DNA of 64,000 nucleotides. It comes from Streptomyces sp. NBC_00370. Lineage in GTDB: Bacteria > Actinomycetota > Actinomycetes > Streptomycetales > Streptomycetaceae. The translations under genes and the position numbers were made by a program. Location: the NCBI RefSeq assembly GCF_036084755.1, contig NZ_CP107968.1:2796501-2860500 (forward strand). Direction: 5' to 3'. Numbering within the stretch: the stretch's first letter is position 1; every line of letters begins with the position of its first letter. Below are positions 24,343-33,292 of the stretch, piece after piece. The notes below the pieces were generated by a model. That model saw only the letters and a program-made list of their open reading frames with translations. It did no database searches and was not told the DNA's origin.

Positions 24343-24358
24343 GCCCCGGGCCCGGGGC
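24343..24358. terminator. Convergent-gene terminator palindrome
   Basis: GCCCCGGGCCCGGGGC is a perfect 16-bp palindrome between the convergent M48 gene (ends 24325) and the 24379 gene (ends on the other strand). It would form a short but very stable hairpin either way. Confidence 0.55.
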
Positions 24359-24378
24359 TCTCAGGCGCACGGTCGCGC

Positions 24379-25479
24379 TCAGGAGGCCGCCGGGCTCGGC
24401 TCCGCCGCCGGGGCCAGTACGCCGCACAGCGACGCGTTCATCGCGCCTGTCGCGTACGGGTCGGTGCCGGCGGCGGGCGCGGTCGGCGCGGGATCACCGG
24501 CGAGCAGCGGCGTCATCCTGCCCGGCACGGCGGCCGAGCAGGACTGCGGCCCGGCCTGGACCTCGCTGAGCTGCAGTTCCGTACGGTGCTTCTGCAGATC
24601 CTCGGAGTCGAAGCCGAAGTGCAGTTCGCGGCGGACGGTGAACAGCGAGGCGTCCGGCAGGGCGGCGCTCGCCGCCGCCACCGGCCGCAGCGCGTAGACG
24701 AAGGTGTGGTTCGACGTCACCTGGAGCCGCTGGTCCGCCGTCTCGGCGTACTGGAGCGTGCCCTGGACCCGGATCGCCGCGGCCGTCGGCACGACCTTGG
24801 CGGCGTCGAAGCGTACGAGCCAGCCGAGCGCCGCGTGCAGACCGTCGTTGGCGGGCGAGGCGACGCTCCGGTCGAACTGCGCCGACTGGTCCGGGTCGAG
24901 CAGCACCCGTACCGGCCGTACCGACTGCCCGGTCAGCACCTCGGGGTCGAGCGAGGACGCCACGAGATAGTCCTTGGCGGTCGTCAGCGCCGCCACGACC
25001 TGGCTCGCCGAGTAGTGCGTCGTGCGCCGTACGTCGGGCAGCGTGATGCCGGAAGCCCCGGGACGGAACTGGGCGGCGGGGCTGTGTGCGAGGAGGTCCG
25101 CCGGGGTGCCGCCGGGGACGGTCCTGCGCGGTGCGAGCGGAACGACCGTCATCCGCAGCTGGCTGATGGCGCGGTTCCCCGAGCCCGTGGCCCGGTAGGG
25201 GTGGCGGACGCCCAGATAGATCGCGGTGCCGAAGGCCAGCGAGATCAGGACGAGCAGGGTGAAGATCTGCCGCGGTCCGCTCCTGACGACCCGCGACGGC
25301 AGGCTGCGTACGGCGTGGCCGCGCTCGCGCATGCGCTCCTGGGCCGAGAACTCCTGGAGGCGGGCAGCGCGAACAAACGATTCGTCGAAAACGATCGAAC
25401 GGTATTCGTCGTCGCCGCCGGGGAGCCCGTCGGCGGCGCCGTCGGGCGTTCCATCCGGCGGGTCTCCGTGCCCTGTCAT
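24379..25479 (-). CDS. Streptomyces membrane-anchored hypothetical protein with V-F-D-E motif
   Basis: A 366-residue protein starting MTGHGDPPDGTPDGAADG at ATG 25479. Parts: an acidic lead, a short cytoplasmic motif YRSIVFDESFVRAARLQEFS then AQERM, a membrane helix (about 75-95, IFTLLVLISLAFGTAIYLGV), and an extracellular domain of about 270 residues with two cysteines near the end (SCSAAVPG and SLCGVLAP) that could pair. The cytoplasmic motif recurs in the neighbouring 25570 gene, so the two are related or share a partner. Unknown function. It lies in the proA-M48 interval on the same strand as proA. Confidence 0.82.
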   Translation of the reverse strand: MTGHGDPPDGTPDGAADGLPGGDDEYRSIVFDESFVRAARLQEFSAQERMRERGHAVRSLPSRVVRSGPRQIFTLLVLISLAFGTAIYLGVRHPYRATGSGNRAISQLRMTVVPLAPRRTVPGGTPADLLAHSPAAQFRPGASGITLPDVRRTTHYSASQVVAALTTAKDYLVASSLDPEVLTGQSVRPVRVLLDPDQSAQFDRSVASPANDGLHAALGWLVRFDAAKVVPTAAAIRVQGTLQYAETADQRLQVTSNHTFVYALRPVAAASAALPDASLFTVRRELHFGFDSEDLQKHRTELQLSEVQAGPQSCSAAVPGRMTPLLAGDPAPTAPAAGTDPYATGAMNASLCGVLAPAAEPSPAAS

Positions 25480-25569
25480 ACTTTCAGGGTAGGTCAAGGT
25501 TGCTCTTGGTAAACGCGCTGCTACCGGTCAAGTTCCGACAAGGACGCGCTTCCCCGCTCGTCCGGCCGG

Positions 25570-26157
25570 TCAGTGGGTGCGGGGTACGGCGGAGACCGCG
25601 GGGGTCGGAAATTCGGCGGAGGCCGATGGGCCGTCCGAGCGCGGCGCGTCTATTCCCGTCGTCGCGGGGCGCGGCACCCGGTCCTGCCGGCTGCCCGACG
25701 AGGCGCCGCGGTAGACGGCGGTGAAGGCGAGCGCGACCATCCCGATGCCCATGATCACGGCGAGCAGCCACGCCACGGGCCGGTGCCAGCGCGCCTGGCC
25801 GCGGTAGGGGCGCAGCGCGCCGCCGTGGCGTCCGTAAGGGCCTGTGGGGCTGTCGGGGTCGTCCGGGTCGTACTCGTCGTCGTACGCCCTGCTGTACTCC
25901 CGCCCCGGGCCGTACAGCTCCTCGTAGAGCTCGTCGTCCAGCTGGCCGCCGCCCGAGCGGGCCCTGGCGGCCTCCGCCTCGGCGCGGGCCTGAGCCGCCG
26001 CCAGCAGACGCTCGACGGCGCTCGGTTCATGGACGGTCGCCGAACGGATGAAGTCCTCGTCGAACACCACGGAGGCGAAGTCCTCGTCCGCGCCTCCGCG
26101 GTCGTCGTCAGGCTCCCAGCCGTCCGGGAACGGCTTGCCCCCCACGTCGTCCGGCAC
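25570..26157 (-). CDS. Streptomyces membrane protein sharing the V-F-D-E motif
   Basis: A 195-residue protein (ATG 26157). It has an acidic N-terminus with the motif FASVVFDEDFIRSATVHEPS then AVERLL, matching the neighbour's pattern V-F-D-E-x-F-x-R-x-A-x-x-x-E-x-S-A-x-E-R. A charged stretch with YEELYGPGREYSRAYDDEYD follows, then a single membrane helix (about 130-152, PVAWLLAVIMGIGMVALAFT) and a short serine/proline-rich outside tail. Topology is N-in. Third-position GC bias is strong. Unknown function; likely a duplicated or functionally paired partner of the 24379 product. Confidence 0.82.
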   Translation of the reverse strand: MPDDVGGKPFPDGWEPDDDRGGADEDFASVVFDEDFIRSATVHEPSAVERLLAAAQARAEAEAARARSGGGQLDDELYEELYGPGREYSRAYDDEYDPDDPDSPTGPYGRHGGALRPYRGQARWHRPVAWLLAVIMGIGMVALAFTAVYRGASSGSRQDRVPRPATTGIDAPRSDGPSASAEFPTPAVSAVPRTH

Positions 26158-26253
26158 CGTTCCAGAGTAAACCTGTGGAGTCGCTTTGGGCAGGGAGAGT
26201 CGGAAGTCTCACCCCGCCCGGACGTCCGTACGAGGACGCGCCCTGCGGGCCGG

Positions 26254-27537
26254 CTACCGGGTGTGACCGTCGCCCGTGACGATGTACTTGGTCGACGTCA
26301 GCTCCGGCAGCCCCATGGGCCCACGGGCGTGCAGCTTCTGGGTGGAGATGCCGATCTCGGCGCCGAAGCCGAACTGGCCGCCGTCCGTGAACCGGGTGGA
26401 CGCGTTCACGGCGACCGTCGTCGAGTCGACCAGCTGGGTGAACCGGCGGGCCGCCGCCTGCGACGTGGTGACGATCGCCTCGGTGTGGCCGGAGGACCAG
26501 AGCCGGATGTGGCCCACGGCCGCGTCCAGCGAGTCGACCACCGCCGCCGCGATGTCGTACGACAGGTACTCGGTCTCCCAGTCGTCCGCCGTGGCGGGGA
26601 CGACCTTCGCCTTCGTCGCTTCGGCGTACGCCAGCACCCGCTCGTCGGCGTGCACGGTCACCCCGGCGTCGCCGAGCGCGTCGAGGGCGCGCGGCAGGAA
26701 GTCGGCCGCGATGTCCTGGTGGACCAGCAGGGTCTCCGCCGCGTTGCAGACGCTGGGCCGCTGCGCCTTGGAGTTGATCAGGATGTCGACGGCCATGGCG
26801 AGATCGGTCTCGGCGTCCACGTACACATGGCAGTTGCCCGTCCCGGTCTCGATGACGGGGACGGTGGACTCCTCGACGACGGTACGGATCAGCGAGGCGC
26901 CGCCGCGCGGGATCAGGACGTCGACCAGGCCGCGCGCCCGCATCAGCTCCCGTACGGCGTCCCTGCCCTCGCCGGGCACGAGCTGTACGGCGTCGGCGGG
27001 CAGCCCGGCGCCGCCGACGGCGTCGCGCAGGACCCGGACGAGCGCGGTGTTGGACGAAATGGCGGACGACGAGCCGCGCAGCAGCACCGCGTTGCCGGAC
27101 TTCAGGCAGAGCGCCGCGGCGTCCACGGTGACGTTGGGGCGGGCCTCGTAGATGATCCCGACGACCCCGAGCGGCACCCTGACCTGCCGCAGGTCGATCC
27201 CGTTGGGGAGCGTCGAGCCCCGGACGACCTCGCCGACCGGGTCGGGCAGCGCCGCCACGTCCCGTACGTCACCCGCGATGGCGCGGATCCGCTCGGGGGT
27301 GAGGGTCAGCCGGTCGATGATCGCCTCGCTGGTGCCGGCTTCCCTGGCACGCTCCACGTCCTCGGCGTTGGCCGTGACGATCTCGTGCGTACGCACCTCC
27401 AGCGCGTCCGCGATCGCGAGCAGCGCGTCGTCCTTGGCCGCGCGCGGCAGTGGGGCGATGTCGGCGGCGGCCGACCTGGACCGGTAGGCGGCCCTGACGA
27501 CAGGTGAGAGGTTGTCGTACGGCGAGAGCGAGGTCAT
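26254..27537 (-). CDS. proA: Glutamate-5-semialdehyde dehydrogenase (gamma-glutamyl phosphate reductase)
   Basis: Second enzyme of proline synthesis: it reduces gamma-glutamyl phosphate with NADPH. 427 residues, the usual length. Recognisable parts are [20 protein letters not shown], the nucleotide region [20 protein letters not shown], the active-site cysteine in [18 protein letters not shown] (about residue 265), and the end [22 protein letters not shown] 27537. proB lies about 750 bp upstream on the same strand with one small gene between, the common Streptomyces arrangement, so proline synthesis genes are clustered though probably not one tight operon. Confidence 0.98.
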   Translation of the reverse strand: MTSLSPYDNLSPVVRAAYRSRSAAADIAPLPRAAKDDALLAIADALEVRTHEIVTANAEDVERAREAGTSEAIIDRLTLTPERIRAIAGDVRDVAALPDPVGEVVRGSTLPNGIDLRQVRVPLGVVGIIYEARPNVTVDAAALCLKSGNAVLLRGSSSAISSNTALVRVLRDAVGGAGLPADAVQLVPGEGRDAVRELMRARGLVDVLIPRGGASLIRTVVEESTVPVIETGTGNCHVYVDAETDLAMAVDILINSKAQRPSVCNAAETLLVHQDIAADFLPRALDALGDAGVTVHADERVLAYAEATKAKVVPATADDWETEYLSYDIAAAVVDSLDAAVGHIRLWSSGHTEAIVTTSQAAARRFTQLVDSTTVAVNASTRFTDGGQFGFGAEIGISTQKLHARGPMGLPELTSTKYIVTGDGHTR

Positions 27538-27637
27538 GCCCGCAGGGTAGTGCGACTCCTGTGGGCGTTCCGCACATATCCCGTACTCCGAGACACCGGC
27601 GGCCGGGGTCCTGGCCGGCCGGGCTCGGCGGGACGGC

Positions 27638-27979
27638 TCAGAAGGGGTGCACCCCCACCGGCGCCGCCGGCGGCGGACCGTACCCCTCCGCTATCCGGAG
27701 GTGATACGTCTCACGGTCGATGACCTCCAGGCCGACGATCTCCCAGGGCGGCAGTTTCGCCGTGGAGCGGTGCTCGCCCCACAGCCGCAGCGCGACAGCG
27801 GCGGCGTCGTGCAGGTCCCTGGCCTCTTCCCAGTAGCGGATCTCCGCGTGGTCGTTGGCGTATCTGCTGGTCAGCAGGAAGGGATGGTCGTGGGCGAGCT
27901 GTTCGAGCGCGCGCCTGACCTCGGTCAGCGGCGCCTCGCCGCCGGAGACGCTGAGGGTGATGTGCCACAGCTTCGACAT
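27638..27979 (-). CDS. Conserved actinobacterial hypothetical protein between proB and proA
   Basis: A protein of 113 residues from ATG 27979 ([20 protein letters not shown]), which is preceded by GGGGGGAAGAG at good spacing. Longer starts at 28027 and 28135 would add a weakly structured, arginine-rich lead. The core looks like an alpha/beta ferredoxin-like or ACT-like fold: a strand, a helix with [18 protein letters not shown], strands [10 protein letters not shown], a helix with [12 protein letters not shown], and the end [20 protein letters not shown]. No catalytic motif is evident. Function unknown; its fixed position between proB and proA suggests it is retained in this lineage. Confidence 0.8.
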   Translation of the reverse strand: MSKLWHITLSVSGGEAPLTEVRRALEQLAHDHPFLLTSRYANDHAEIRYWEEARDLHDAAAVALRLWGEHRSTAKLPPWEIVGLEVIDRETYHLRIAEGYGPPPAAPVGVHPF

Positions 27980-28279
27980 CTGGCGCTCTTCCCCCCGGAC
28001 GTCGGGCGCCGGCCGCGCTTCGGACATCTGCTCGTCGTCGAAATCGTCCCCCGCCTGGACGCTGGTGAGCGCCCGTTCCTGGCCGACCGCTCCCGGGCGA
28101 ACTCGCCTCACCGGCGGCCTCCTGTTGCTGCTCATCGTGCTACCCCGTTCGGTACCCCCGAGACTTCCTACCCCCGAGACAAAGTTGACCAGTCCTTCGG
28201 TGGACGCGGGGTGGTTTTGCTAAAGCTCCGACGGAGAAGACCGGAGTTTCAGCCGAACCGGGGGCGCTCCAGGGGCGCT

Positions 28280-29428
28280 TCAGGGGCGGAGGATCACCAG
28301 ATCGTCCCTGTGTACGACCTCGCGCTCGTAGGCGGGCCCGAGTTCGCGTGCCAGGTCGCGGGTGGAGCGGCCGAGGAGCTGCGGGATCTCCTTGGCGTCG
28401 AAGTTGACGAGGCCGCGCGCGACGGCGCTGCCCGCGGGGTCGCGCAGCTCGACGGGGTCGCCCGCGCTGAACTCCCCCTCGACGGCGGCGATCCCGGCGG
28501 CCAGCAGTGAGCTGTGCCGCTCGACGACGGCCCGTACGGCGCCTTCGTCGAGGGTGAGCGCGCCGCGCGGCGCGGAGGCGTGCGCGAGCCACAGCAGCCG
28601 GCCGGCCGAGCGGCGTCCGGTGGCGTGGAAGTACGTGCCGGTGTCGCGTCCCGCGAGCCCGTCGGCGGCGTGGCTGGCCGAGGTCAGCACGACGGGCACG
28701 CCCGCGGCGGCCGCGATCCTGGCCGCCTCGACCTTGGTGGCCATCCCGCCGGTGCCGAGCCCGGCCTTGCCCGTGCTGCCGATGGAGATGCCGGCCAGGT
28801 CGGCAGGGCCGTGCACCTCGGCGATCCGGGAGGTGCCCGCCGTGCTCGGGTCGCCGTCGTACAGGCCGTCGACGTCGGAGAGCAGGACAAGCAGGTCGGC
28901 CCGGACGAGATGGGCGACGAGCGCGGCGAGCCGGTCGTTGTCGCCGAAGCGGATCTCGTCGGTGGCGACGGTGTCGTTCTCGTTGACGACGGGCACGACG
29001 CCCATCCCGAGGAGCTGGTCGAAGGTGGCGTACGCGTTGCGGTAGTGGGCGCGGCGGCTGGTGTCGTCGGAGGTCAGCAACACCTGCCCGACCCGTACGC
29101 CGTAGCGCGCGAACGACGCGGTGTAGCGGGCCACCAGCAGCCCCTGGCCGACGCTGGCGGCGGCCTGCTGGCGGGCCAGGTCCCTGGGGCGCCGGGGGAA
29201 ACCGAGCGGGGCGAGTCCTGCGGCGATGGCACCGCTGGAGACCAGCACGATCTCCTTCTCGCCGCCGCCCCGCACGGCGGCGAGCGCGTCCACGAGCGCG
29301 TCGACCCGGTCGGCGTCGAGCCCGCCCGCCGCGGTGGTGAGTGACGAGGAGCCGACCTTGACGACGATCCGGTGGGCCCCCGCCACCACGTCCTGCCGTG
29401 TCACTGCGTCCTGTCGTGCCGCTGCCAC
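28280..29428 (-). CDS. proB: Glutamate 5-kinase
   Basis: First enzyme of proline synthesis; it phosphorylates the gamma-carboxyl of glutamate and is the feedback-controlled step. 382 residues in two domains: an amino-acid kinase domain (RIVVKVGSSSLTTAAGG at the N-terminus, VSSGAIAAG, NENDTVATDEIRFGDNDRLA, GGMATKVEAARIAAAAGVPV) and a C-terminal PUA domain from about residue 290 (GALTLDEGAVRAVVERHSSL). ATG 29428 starts MAAARQDAVTRQDVVAGAHR. In related genomes obg usually lies directly upstream; here a 12-kb envelope-sugar locus intervenes. Confidence 0.97.
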   Translation of the reverse strand: MAAARQDAVTRQDVVAGAHRIVVKVGSSSLTTAAGGLDADRVDALVDALAAVRGGGEKEIVLVSSGAIAAGLAPLGFPRRPRDLARQQAAASVGQGLLVARYTASFARYGVRVGQVLLTSDDTSRRAHYRNAYATFDQLLGMGVVPVVNENDTVATDEIRFGDNDRLAALVAHLVRADLLVLLSDVDGLYDGDPSTAGTSRIAEVHGPADLAGISIGSTGKAGLGTGGMATKVEAARIAAAAGVPVVLTSASHAADGLAGRDTGTYFHATGRRSAGRLLWLAHASAPRGALTLDEGAVRAVVERHSSLLAAGIAAVEGEFSAGDPVELRDPAGSAVARGLVNFDAKEIPQLLGRSTRDLARELGPAYEREVVHRDDLVILRP

Positions 29429-29511
29429 GTGCGCTGCCTCTGCTCTCGCTGTCCGGTCCGCGTCCCGGCTGAGCAGCGTACGCGCACCTCAGTGCGCGGC
29501 GGCGCGGCCTT

Positions 29512-30108
29512 TCAGGGGGTGGACAGTCCGGTCCTGAAGGCGACGCAGTCCTCGTAGAGGGGCAGCAGACCCTGCCGCTCGGCCTCGGCGAGCGTGGGCG
29601 CCTCGGCGTCCTTCGGCGACAGGAGCGGGGTGATGTCCTGCGGCCAGTCGATCGCGAGGTCCGGGTCGAGCGGGTCGATGCCGTGCTCGCGGGTGGGCGC
29701 GTAGCCCTCGGAGCAGAGGTAGACCACGGTCGCGTCGTCGGTCAGCGCGAGGAACGCGTGTCCCAGCCCTTCGGAGAGGTAGACCGCGTGATGGGTCTCG
29801 CTGTCCAGCCGGACGATCTCCCACTGCCGGTACGTCGGCGAGCCGACCCGGATGTCCACGATCAGGTCGAGGACGGCGCCGCTCACGCATTTCACGTACT
29901 TGGCCTGGCTGGGCGGCACATCGGCGTAGTGGATGCCCCGGAGCGTGCCGCGCCGGGAGACGGAGCAGTTGGCCTGGGCGAGGTTCAGGTCGTGGCCTGT
30001 GGCCTCGCGGAAGCCGGGTGCCTGGAACCACTCGTGGAAGGAACCCCGGTCGTCGGGGAAGATCTTCGGCTCGTGTACCCAGGCGCCTTCGATGGACAGA
30101 GGTCGCAT
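29512..30108 (-). CDS. rfbC: dTDP-4-dehydrorhamnose 3,5-epimerase
   Basis: Third enzyme of dTDP-L-rhamnose synthesis, epimerising C3 and C5 of the 4-keto sugar. 198 residues, normal for RmlC. Family segments: HEPKIFPDDRGSFHEWFQ, GTLRGIHYADVPPSQAKYV with the catalytic histidine, VDIRVGSPTYRQWEIVRL, LGHAFLALTDDATVVYLCSE and the end DPDLAIDWPQDITPLLSPKD. ATG 30108. It is separated from rfbD by a glycosyltransferase and a methyltransferase-like gene, but all run the same way, so the pathway is split across one locus. The nucleotide-sugar product is probably used by the neighbouring glycosyltransferases. Confidence 0.96.
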   Translation of the reverse strand: MRPLSIEGAWVHEPKIFPDDRGSFHEWFQAPGFREATGHDLNLAQANCSVSRRGTLRGIHYADVPPSQAKYVKCVSGAVLDLIVDIRVGSPTYRQWEIVRLDSETHHAVYLSEGLGHAFLALTDDATVVYLCSEGYAPTREHGIDPLDPDLAIDWPQDITPLLSPKDAEAPTLAEAERQGLLPLYEDCVAFRTGLSTP

Positions 30109-30184
30109 AGTGCGTGCTTTTCCTCGGCTCGGTTTTCCGTGGTTCGGGATCTGCCGCCGGTCGGGCCCGGCGTCGGTGGGTCGG

Positions 30185-32188
30185 TCAGGACCTGACGAGC
30201 GCGCGGCGGATACGGCCGAGCACCCGGCGCGGCAGGGAGCGTGCCGTGGCCCGCTTGCGGCCGGTGCCGGCGAGCTGCGCGGCGGGCAGCGCCGTCGCCC
30301 TGCCGTGCTTGGCGACCCGCAGGCCGACCGGCAGCAGGGTGAAGCGCGGGGCGCCGCGCTTCGCTGACGGCAGGCCCAGCTCGATCTCCCAGTCCCGTCC
30401 GGCGAGCAGGGTCGCGGGCAGCTCGGCGGTGAGGACGGCGCCCTCGCCGGCGGGGGCGAGGACGGCCGGGACCTGCACGTCGTCCGAGCGGGCCGGTGCC
30501 TTGAACCGCAGCGTGGCGTCGGTGTCGCCGGTCACCCGCAGCGGCAGCGGGAAGGACAGCCGCGCGGCCGAGCCGTGTTCGGTCTTCAGGGTGACGCCGT
30601 CGGGGGTCAGCGCCCTGACGTCGGCGTTGAACCGGTTGGTCGCGTGGTCGACATCGAGCGACAGGTTGTTGTACGGGTCGGTCCAGTACGGCAGGACGAG
30701 CCGGGCCGGCGTCCCGCTGAGCGCTCCCCGCCGGGCCGTGTCGACGGAGCCGGCGCGCAGCGAGCCGAGCCGGGCCGTCTTGCCCCAGCCGCAGGCGTTG
30801 ACCCGTACGTAGAAGTCCCAGATGCCGGGGCCGAGCGGCGAGCCGCCGGCGGCGGTCTCCGGGTCGAGGTACGACGTGGCGCGCAGCAGCAGCCGGAAGT
30901 GGGTGTCGTCGGCGCCGTCCGGCGCGGGCACCCGCTCACGGACCAGTTCTGCGGGCAGGTAGAACTCGGCGGCCGTGGTGCGTTCCCGTACGACGATGCT
31001 GGCGTCGGCCTGGTCGACCGTGGCGCGGGTGCTGGCCCCGGCCGCGCGTACCGCTTCGAGGGTCGCCGCGTCGAACGGGAGGTTGAGCTGGTCCTCGCCG
31101 TCCTCGGTGCGGAAGGTGATCGGGGCGTGCGCGACCTCGTACTCGGCGGTGACGCGGAGGTTGAGCCTGCCGCCGTCCCAGCTCATCTCCTCCAGCCGCC
31201 CGGTGGGCCTGATCTCCCCTTCCCAGCGGGCGAGTTCCTCGGTCTCGGCGAACTTGCCGGCGGCGACGAGCGCGGCGACGATCTGCTGCGTGGGCTGCAT
31301 GCCGGCGGCGATGGCGGGGCTGGTCATGCGCTCGTTGACCACGGCGCTGATCTCGTCGAACAGCTCTTTGCGGTAGTCGTCGGGCAGGGTCGTCAGGCGG
31401 GTGCCGCGCAGCCGTTCCACCATCTCGTTGCGCAGCCAGCGGCGGTAGAGCTTGTCCCGCAGCGGGCCCGGCTGCGTGTTGCGTTCGACGACGTCGAGCG
31501 CCTCGCGGAGATTCGTGAAGTAACCCACCGGATCGAATCGCTGGAACCCCGCGTTGGAGGCGTCCTCGCGCTTTACGTGGTAATAACACACGTAATCGCT
31601 GAGCACCGCGACGCTGGAGGCGAGCAGATAGGTCTCGGCGACGAAGACATGGTCCTCAAGGCGCCTGCGACCCTCCTTGAATCGAATCGCGTGCTTGTCG
31701 AGGAAATCTTTGCGAAACATTTTGTGGGGCGTGAGACTGTCGATCAGCGGCGCATTGTCGACGTTGGCACGCGGCCGATTGACCCGGAAGAGCTGGAGGG
31801 GAACGGGCCTGCCTTTCCCTGCCATCTTTCCGATGATCACATCCGCCTCGTTGGCGACGCCGTACTCGTACATGCGCTCAAGGGCCTCGTCGCCGAGCCA
31901 GTCGTCGTTGTCGACGAACATGACGAACTCGCCGCGAGCGGCGGCGATTCCGACATTGCGGGGCTTGCCGGACCAGCCGGACGGCTCCTGATGAATGACC
32001 TGCACATGCTCGTGCTCGGCGGCCAGTTGGTCGAGCCGGGCGGGGGTCTCGTCGGTGGAGCCGTCGTTCACGAAGATCGCTTCGTATTCGTCGTCCGGCA
32101 GGCTCTGGCGCAGAAGGGACTCGATGCAGTCCTCGATGTACCGGCCCGGGTTGTACACCGGAATGACCACACTGACCTTGACCGACAT
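30185..32188 (-). CDS. Family-2 glycosyltransferase with large C-terminal domain (wall polymer)
   Basis: A 667-residue cytoplasmic GT-A glycosyltransferase. Residues about 5-235 carry the family-2 fold: VSVVIPVYNPGRYIEDCIES at the start, the metal/nucleotide D-x-D region as FVMFVDNDDWLGDEALER, and a catalytic-helix region RRRLEDHVFVAETYLLAS. The remaining 430 residues are beta-rich with no named motif and may be an acceptor-binding or oligomerising domain, as in TarS-like teichoic-acid glycosyltransferases. The C-terminus is strongly basic (GRKRATARSLPRRVLGRIRR), suiting membrane-surface binding. Codon use near 31500-32000 is AT-richer than in neighbours, hinting at separate origin. Sugar donor and acceptor are inferred only from context. 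Confidence 0.9.
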   Translation of the reverse strand: MSVKVSVVIPVYNPGRYIEDCIESLLRQSLPDDEYEAIFVNDGSTDETPARLDQLAAEHEHVQVIHQEPSGWSGKPRNVGIAAARGEFVMFVDNDDWLGDEALERMYEYGVANEADVIIGKMAGKGRPVPLQLFRVNRPRANVDNAPLIDSLTPHKMFRKDFLDKHAIRFKEGRRRLEDHVFVAETYLLASSVAVLSDYVCYYHVKREDASNAGFQRFDPVGYFTNLREALDVVERNTQPGPLRDKLYRRWLRNEMVERLRGTRLTTLPDDYRKELFDEISAVVNERMTSPAIAAGMQPTQQIVAALVAAGKFAETEELARWEGEIRPTGRLEEMSWDGGRLNLRVTAEYEVAHAPITFRTEDGEDQLNLPFDAATLEAVRAAGASTRATVDQADASIVVRERTTAAEFYLPAELVRERVPAPDGADDTHFRLLLRATSYLDPETAAGGSPLGPGIWDFYVRVNACGWGKTARLGSLRAGSVDTARRGALSGTPARLVLPYWTDPYNNLSLDVDHATNRFNADVRALTPDGVTLKTEHGSAARLSFPLPLRVTGDTDATLRFKAPARSDDVQVPAVLAPAGEGAVLTAELPATLLAGRDWEIELGLPSAKRGAPRFTLLPVGLRVAKHGRATALPAAQLAGTGRKRATARSLPRRVLGRIRRALVRS

Positions 32189-32354
32189 TGAACAAGCCCC
32201 AACTCGTCAGAAGGCGCCCCGACGTCTGACTCCGGGATCACGTTCGGTCAGAATATCCCCCGGATCCCGGGCGGACTAATTGCGCCCTCACTCCCGCACA
32301 CTTCCGTCACGTGGCGATCAAGCCCAACGGGCGGCGGGGCGGGCGGAGCTGAAA

Positions 32355-32393
32355 GACCGCCGGGACCGATGGTGCTAATCGGCCCCGGCGGTC
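32355..32393 (-). terminator. Hairpin after the methyltransferase-like gene
   Basis: A stem of about 16 bp (GACCGCCGGGACCGAT pairing with ATCGGCCCCGGCGGTC, one mismatch) around a short loop, located 22 bp past the stop at 32416. It separates this gene from the downstream glycosyltransferase. Confidence 0.75.
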
Positions 32394-32415
32394 ACTTACG
32401 ACGCGACGGACACGT

Positions 32416-33225
32416 TCAGTGTCCGACCGACTCGATCTGCCGGCGCAGCTGCGTGAATGTCGAGCGCGGGCGGCGCAGGTCGCGTGCGCGCGAGAGCTGG
32501 CGCCAGAAGCTCGCGCCGAGCAGGGTCTCCGGAGCGACGGCGTTCTTGCGGACGAGCGTCTCGTCGGGGACCGCCTGCGGGTCCGGGACGACGTACTCCT
32601 TGATGATGTCGTCGTAGTTGTCCTTGAGGACGGTGTTCGTCGGGTCCATCCCGAAGATCACCAGGACGCCGGTGGGCGCCGTGTCGACCTCGACCACCAG
32701 CAGGTCGGGGCGGAAGCGGCGGAGCACCTGGGCGACCTTGTAGACGTCGCCGGTCCAGGCGTCGGTGTGCCGGTCGCGCGCGGCCTCGTCGATGTTGCGG
32801 GGCAGCATGTCGTCGAGCACGACGACGCTGGACCAGCGGGCGTGGCGCTCGACGTTCATGAAGTCGCGCAGGGCGAACTCGAACAGGTGCATGCCGTCGA
32901 TGAACGACAGCTCCAGCGTCGGGTCGCCGCCGAGGAGCGCGAGGGGGTCCTTGCGGGCCAGCGCGCGGAACGGGTTACGTCCGGGACGCAGGTGCAGCAG
33001 CGGGTCCTTGCGGGCGAAGAAGTCGTCGCTCGTCGCGCGCACCAGATGGACGTCGCAGCTGAGCGCCTTCACGACCTTGAAGGCGGGGTCCACTGCGACG
33101 GAGGGGACGCGGGACAGCGCCAGGCTGCGCCCGTCGTTGACCCCGATCTCCAGGTAGTTGCGGGGTTTGTAGACGCGGTGCAGTTGGCGCAGGAAGCCGT
33201 GGCGGTCCACTGAGGTGCCCTTCAC
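32416..33225 (-). CDS. Class I SAM-dependent methyltransferase-like protein
   Basis: A 269-residue protein with a Rossmann-like methyltransferase core. NYLEIGVNDGRSLALSRVPS is the SAM-binding motif I (E-I-G-x-x-D-G), VAVDPAFKVV the acidic end of strand 2, and LELSFIDGMHLFEFALRDFM with VVVLDDMLPR later motifs. The D-G-x-H-x-x-E-x-x-x-x-D pattern resembles CmcI/macrocin-type O-methyltransferases that act on sugars. ATG 33225 is preceded by an A-rich region. It lies between rfbD and a glycosyltransferase, so O-methylation of a wall sugar is a reasonable guess, but the acceptor is not shown by the sequence. Confidence 0.85.
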   Translation of the reverse strand: MKGTSVDRHGFLRQLHRVYKPRNYLEIGVNDGRSLALSRVPSVAVDPAFKVVKALSCDVHLVRATSDDFFARKDPLLHLRPGRNPFRALARKDPLALLGGDPTLELSFIDGMHLFEFALRDFMNVERHARWSSVVVLDDMLPRNIDEAARDRHTDAWTGDVYKVAQVLRRFRPDLLVVEVDTAPTGVLVIFGMDPTNTVLKDNYDDIIKEYVVPDPQAVPDETLVRKNAVAPETLLGASFWRQLSRARDLRRPRSTFTQLRRQIESVGH

Positions 33226-33292
33226 TGAGAATCAAACATGGAAGCCTTGATTCTGAGCGAAGTTAGCCCCTCGGCGGACAGCACGTAAACTT

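Noticed and set aside
28153..28180. Direct repeat TACCCCCGAGAC (twice, four bases apart) upstream of the gene between proB and proA.
   Set aside because: Real at the sequence level but short and GC-rich; no promoter fits around it, so a regulatory role could not be supported.
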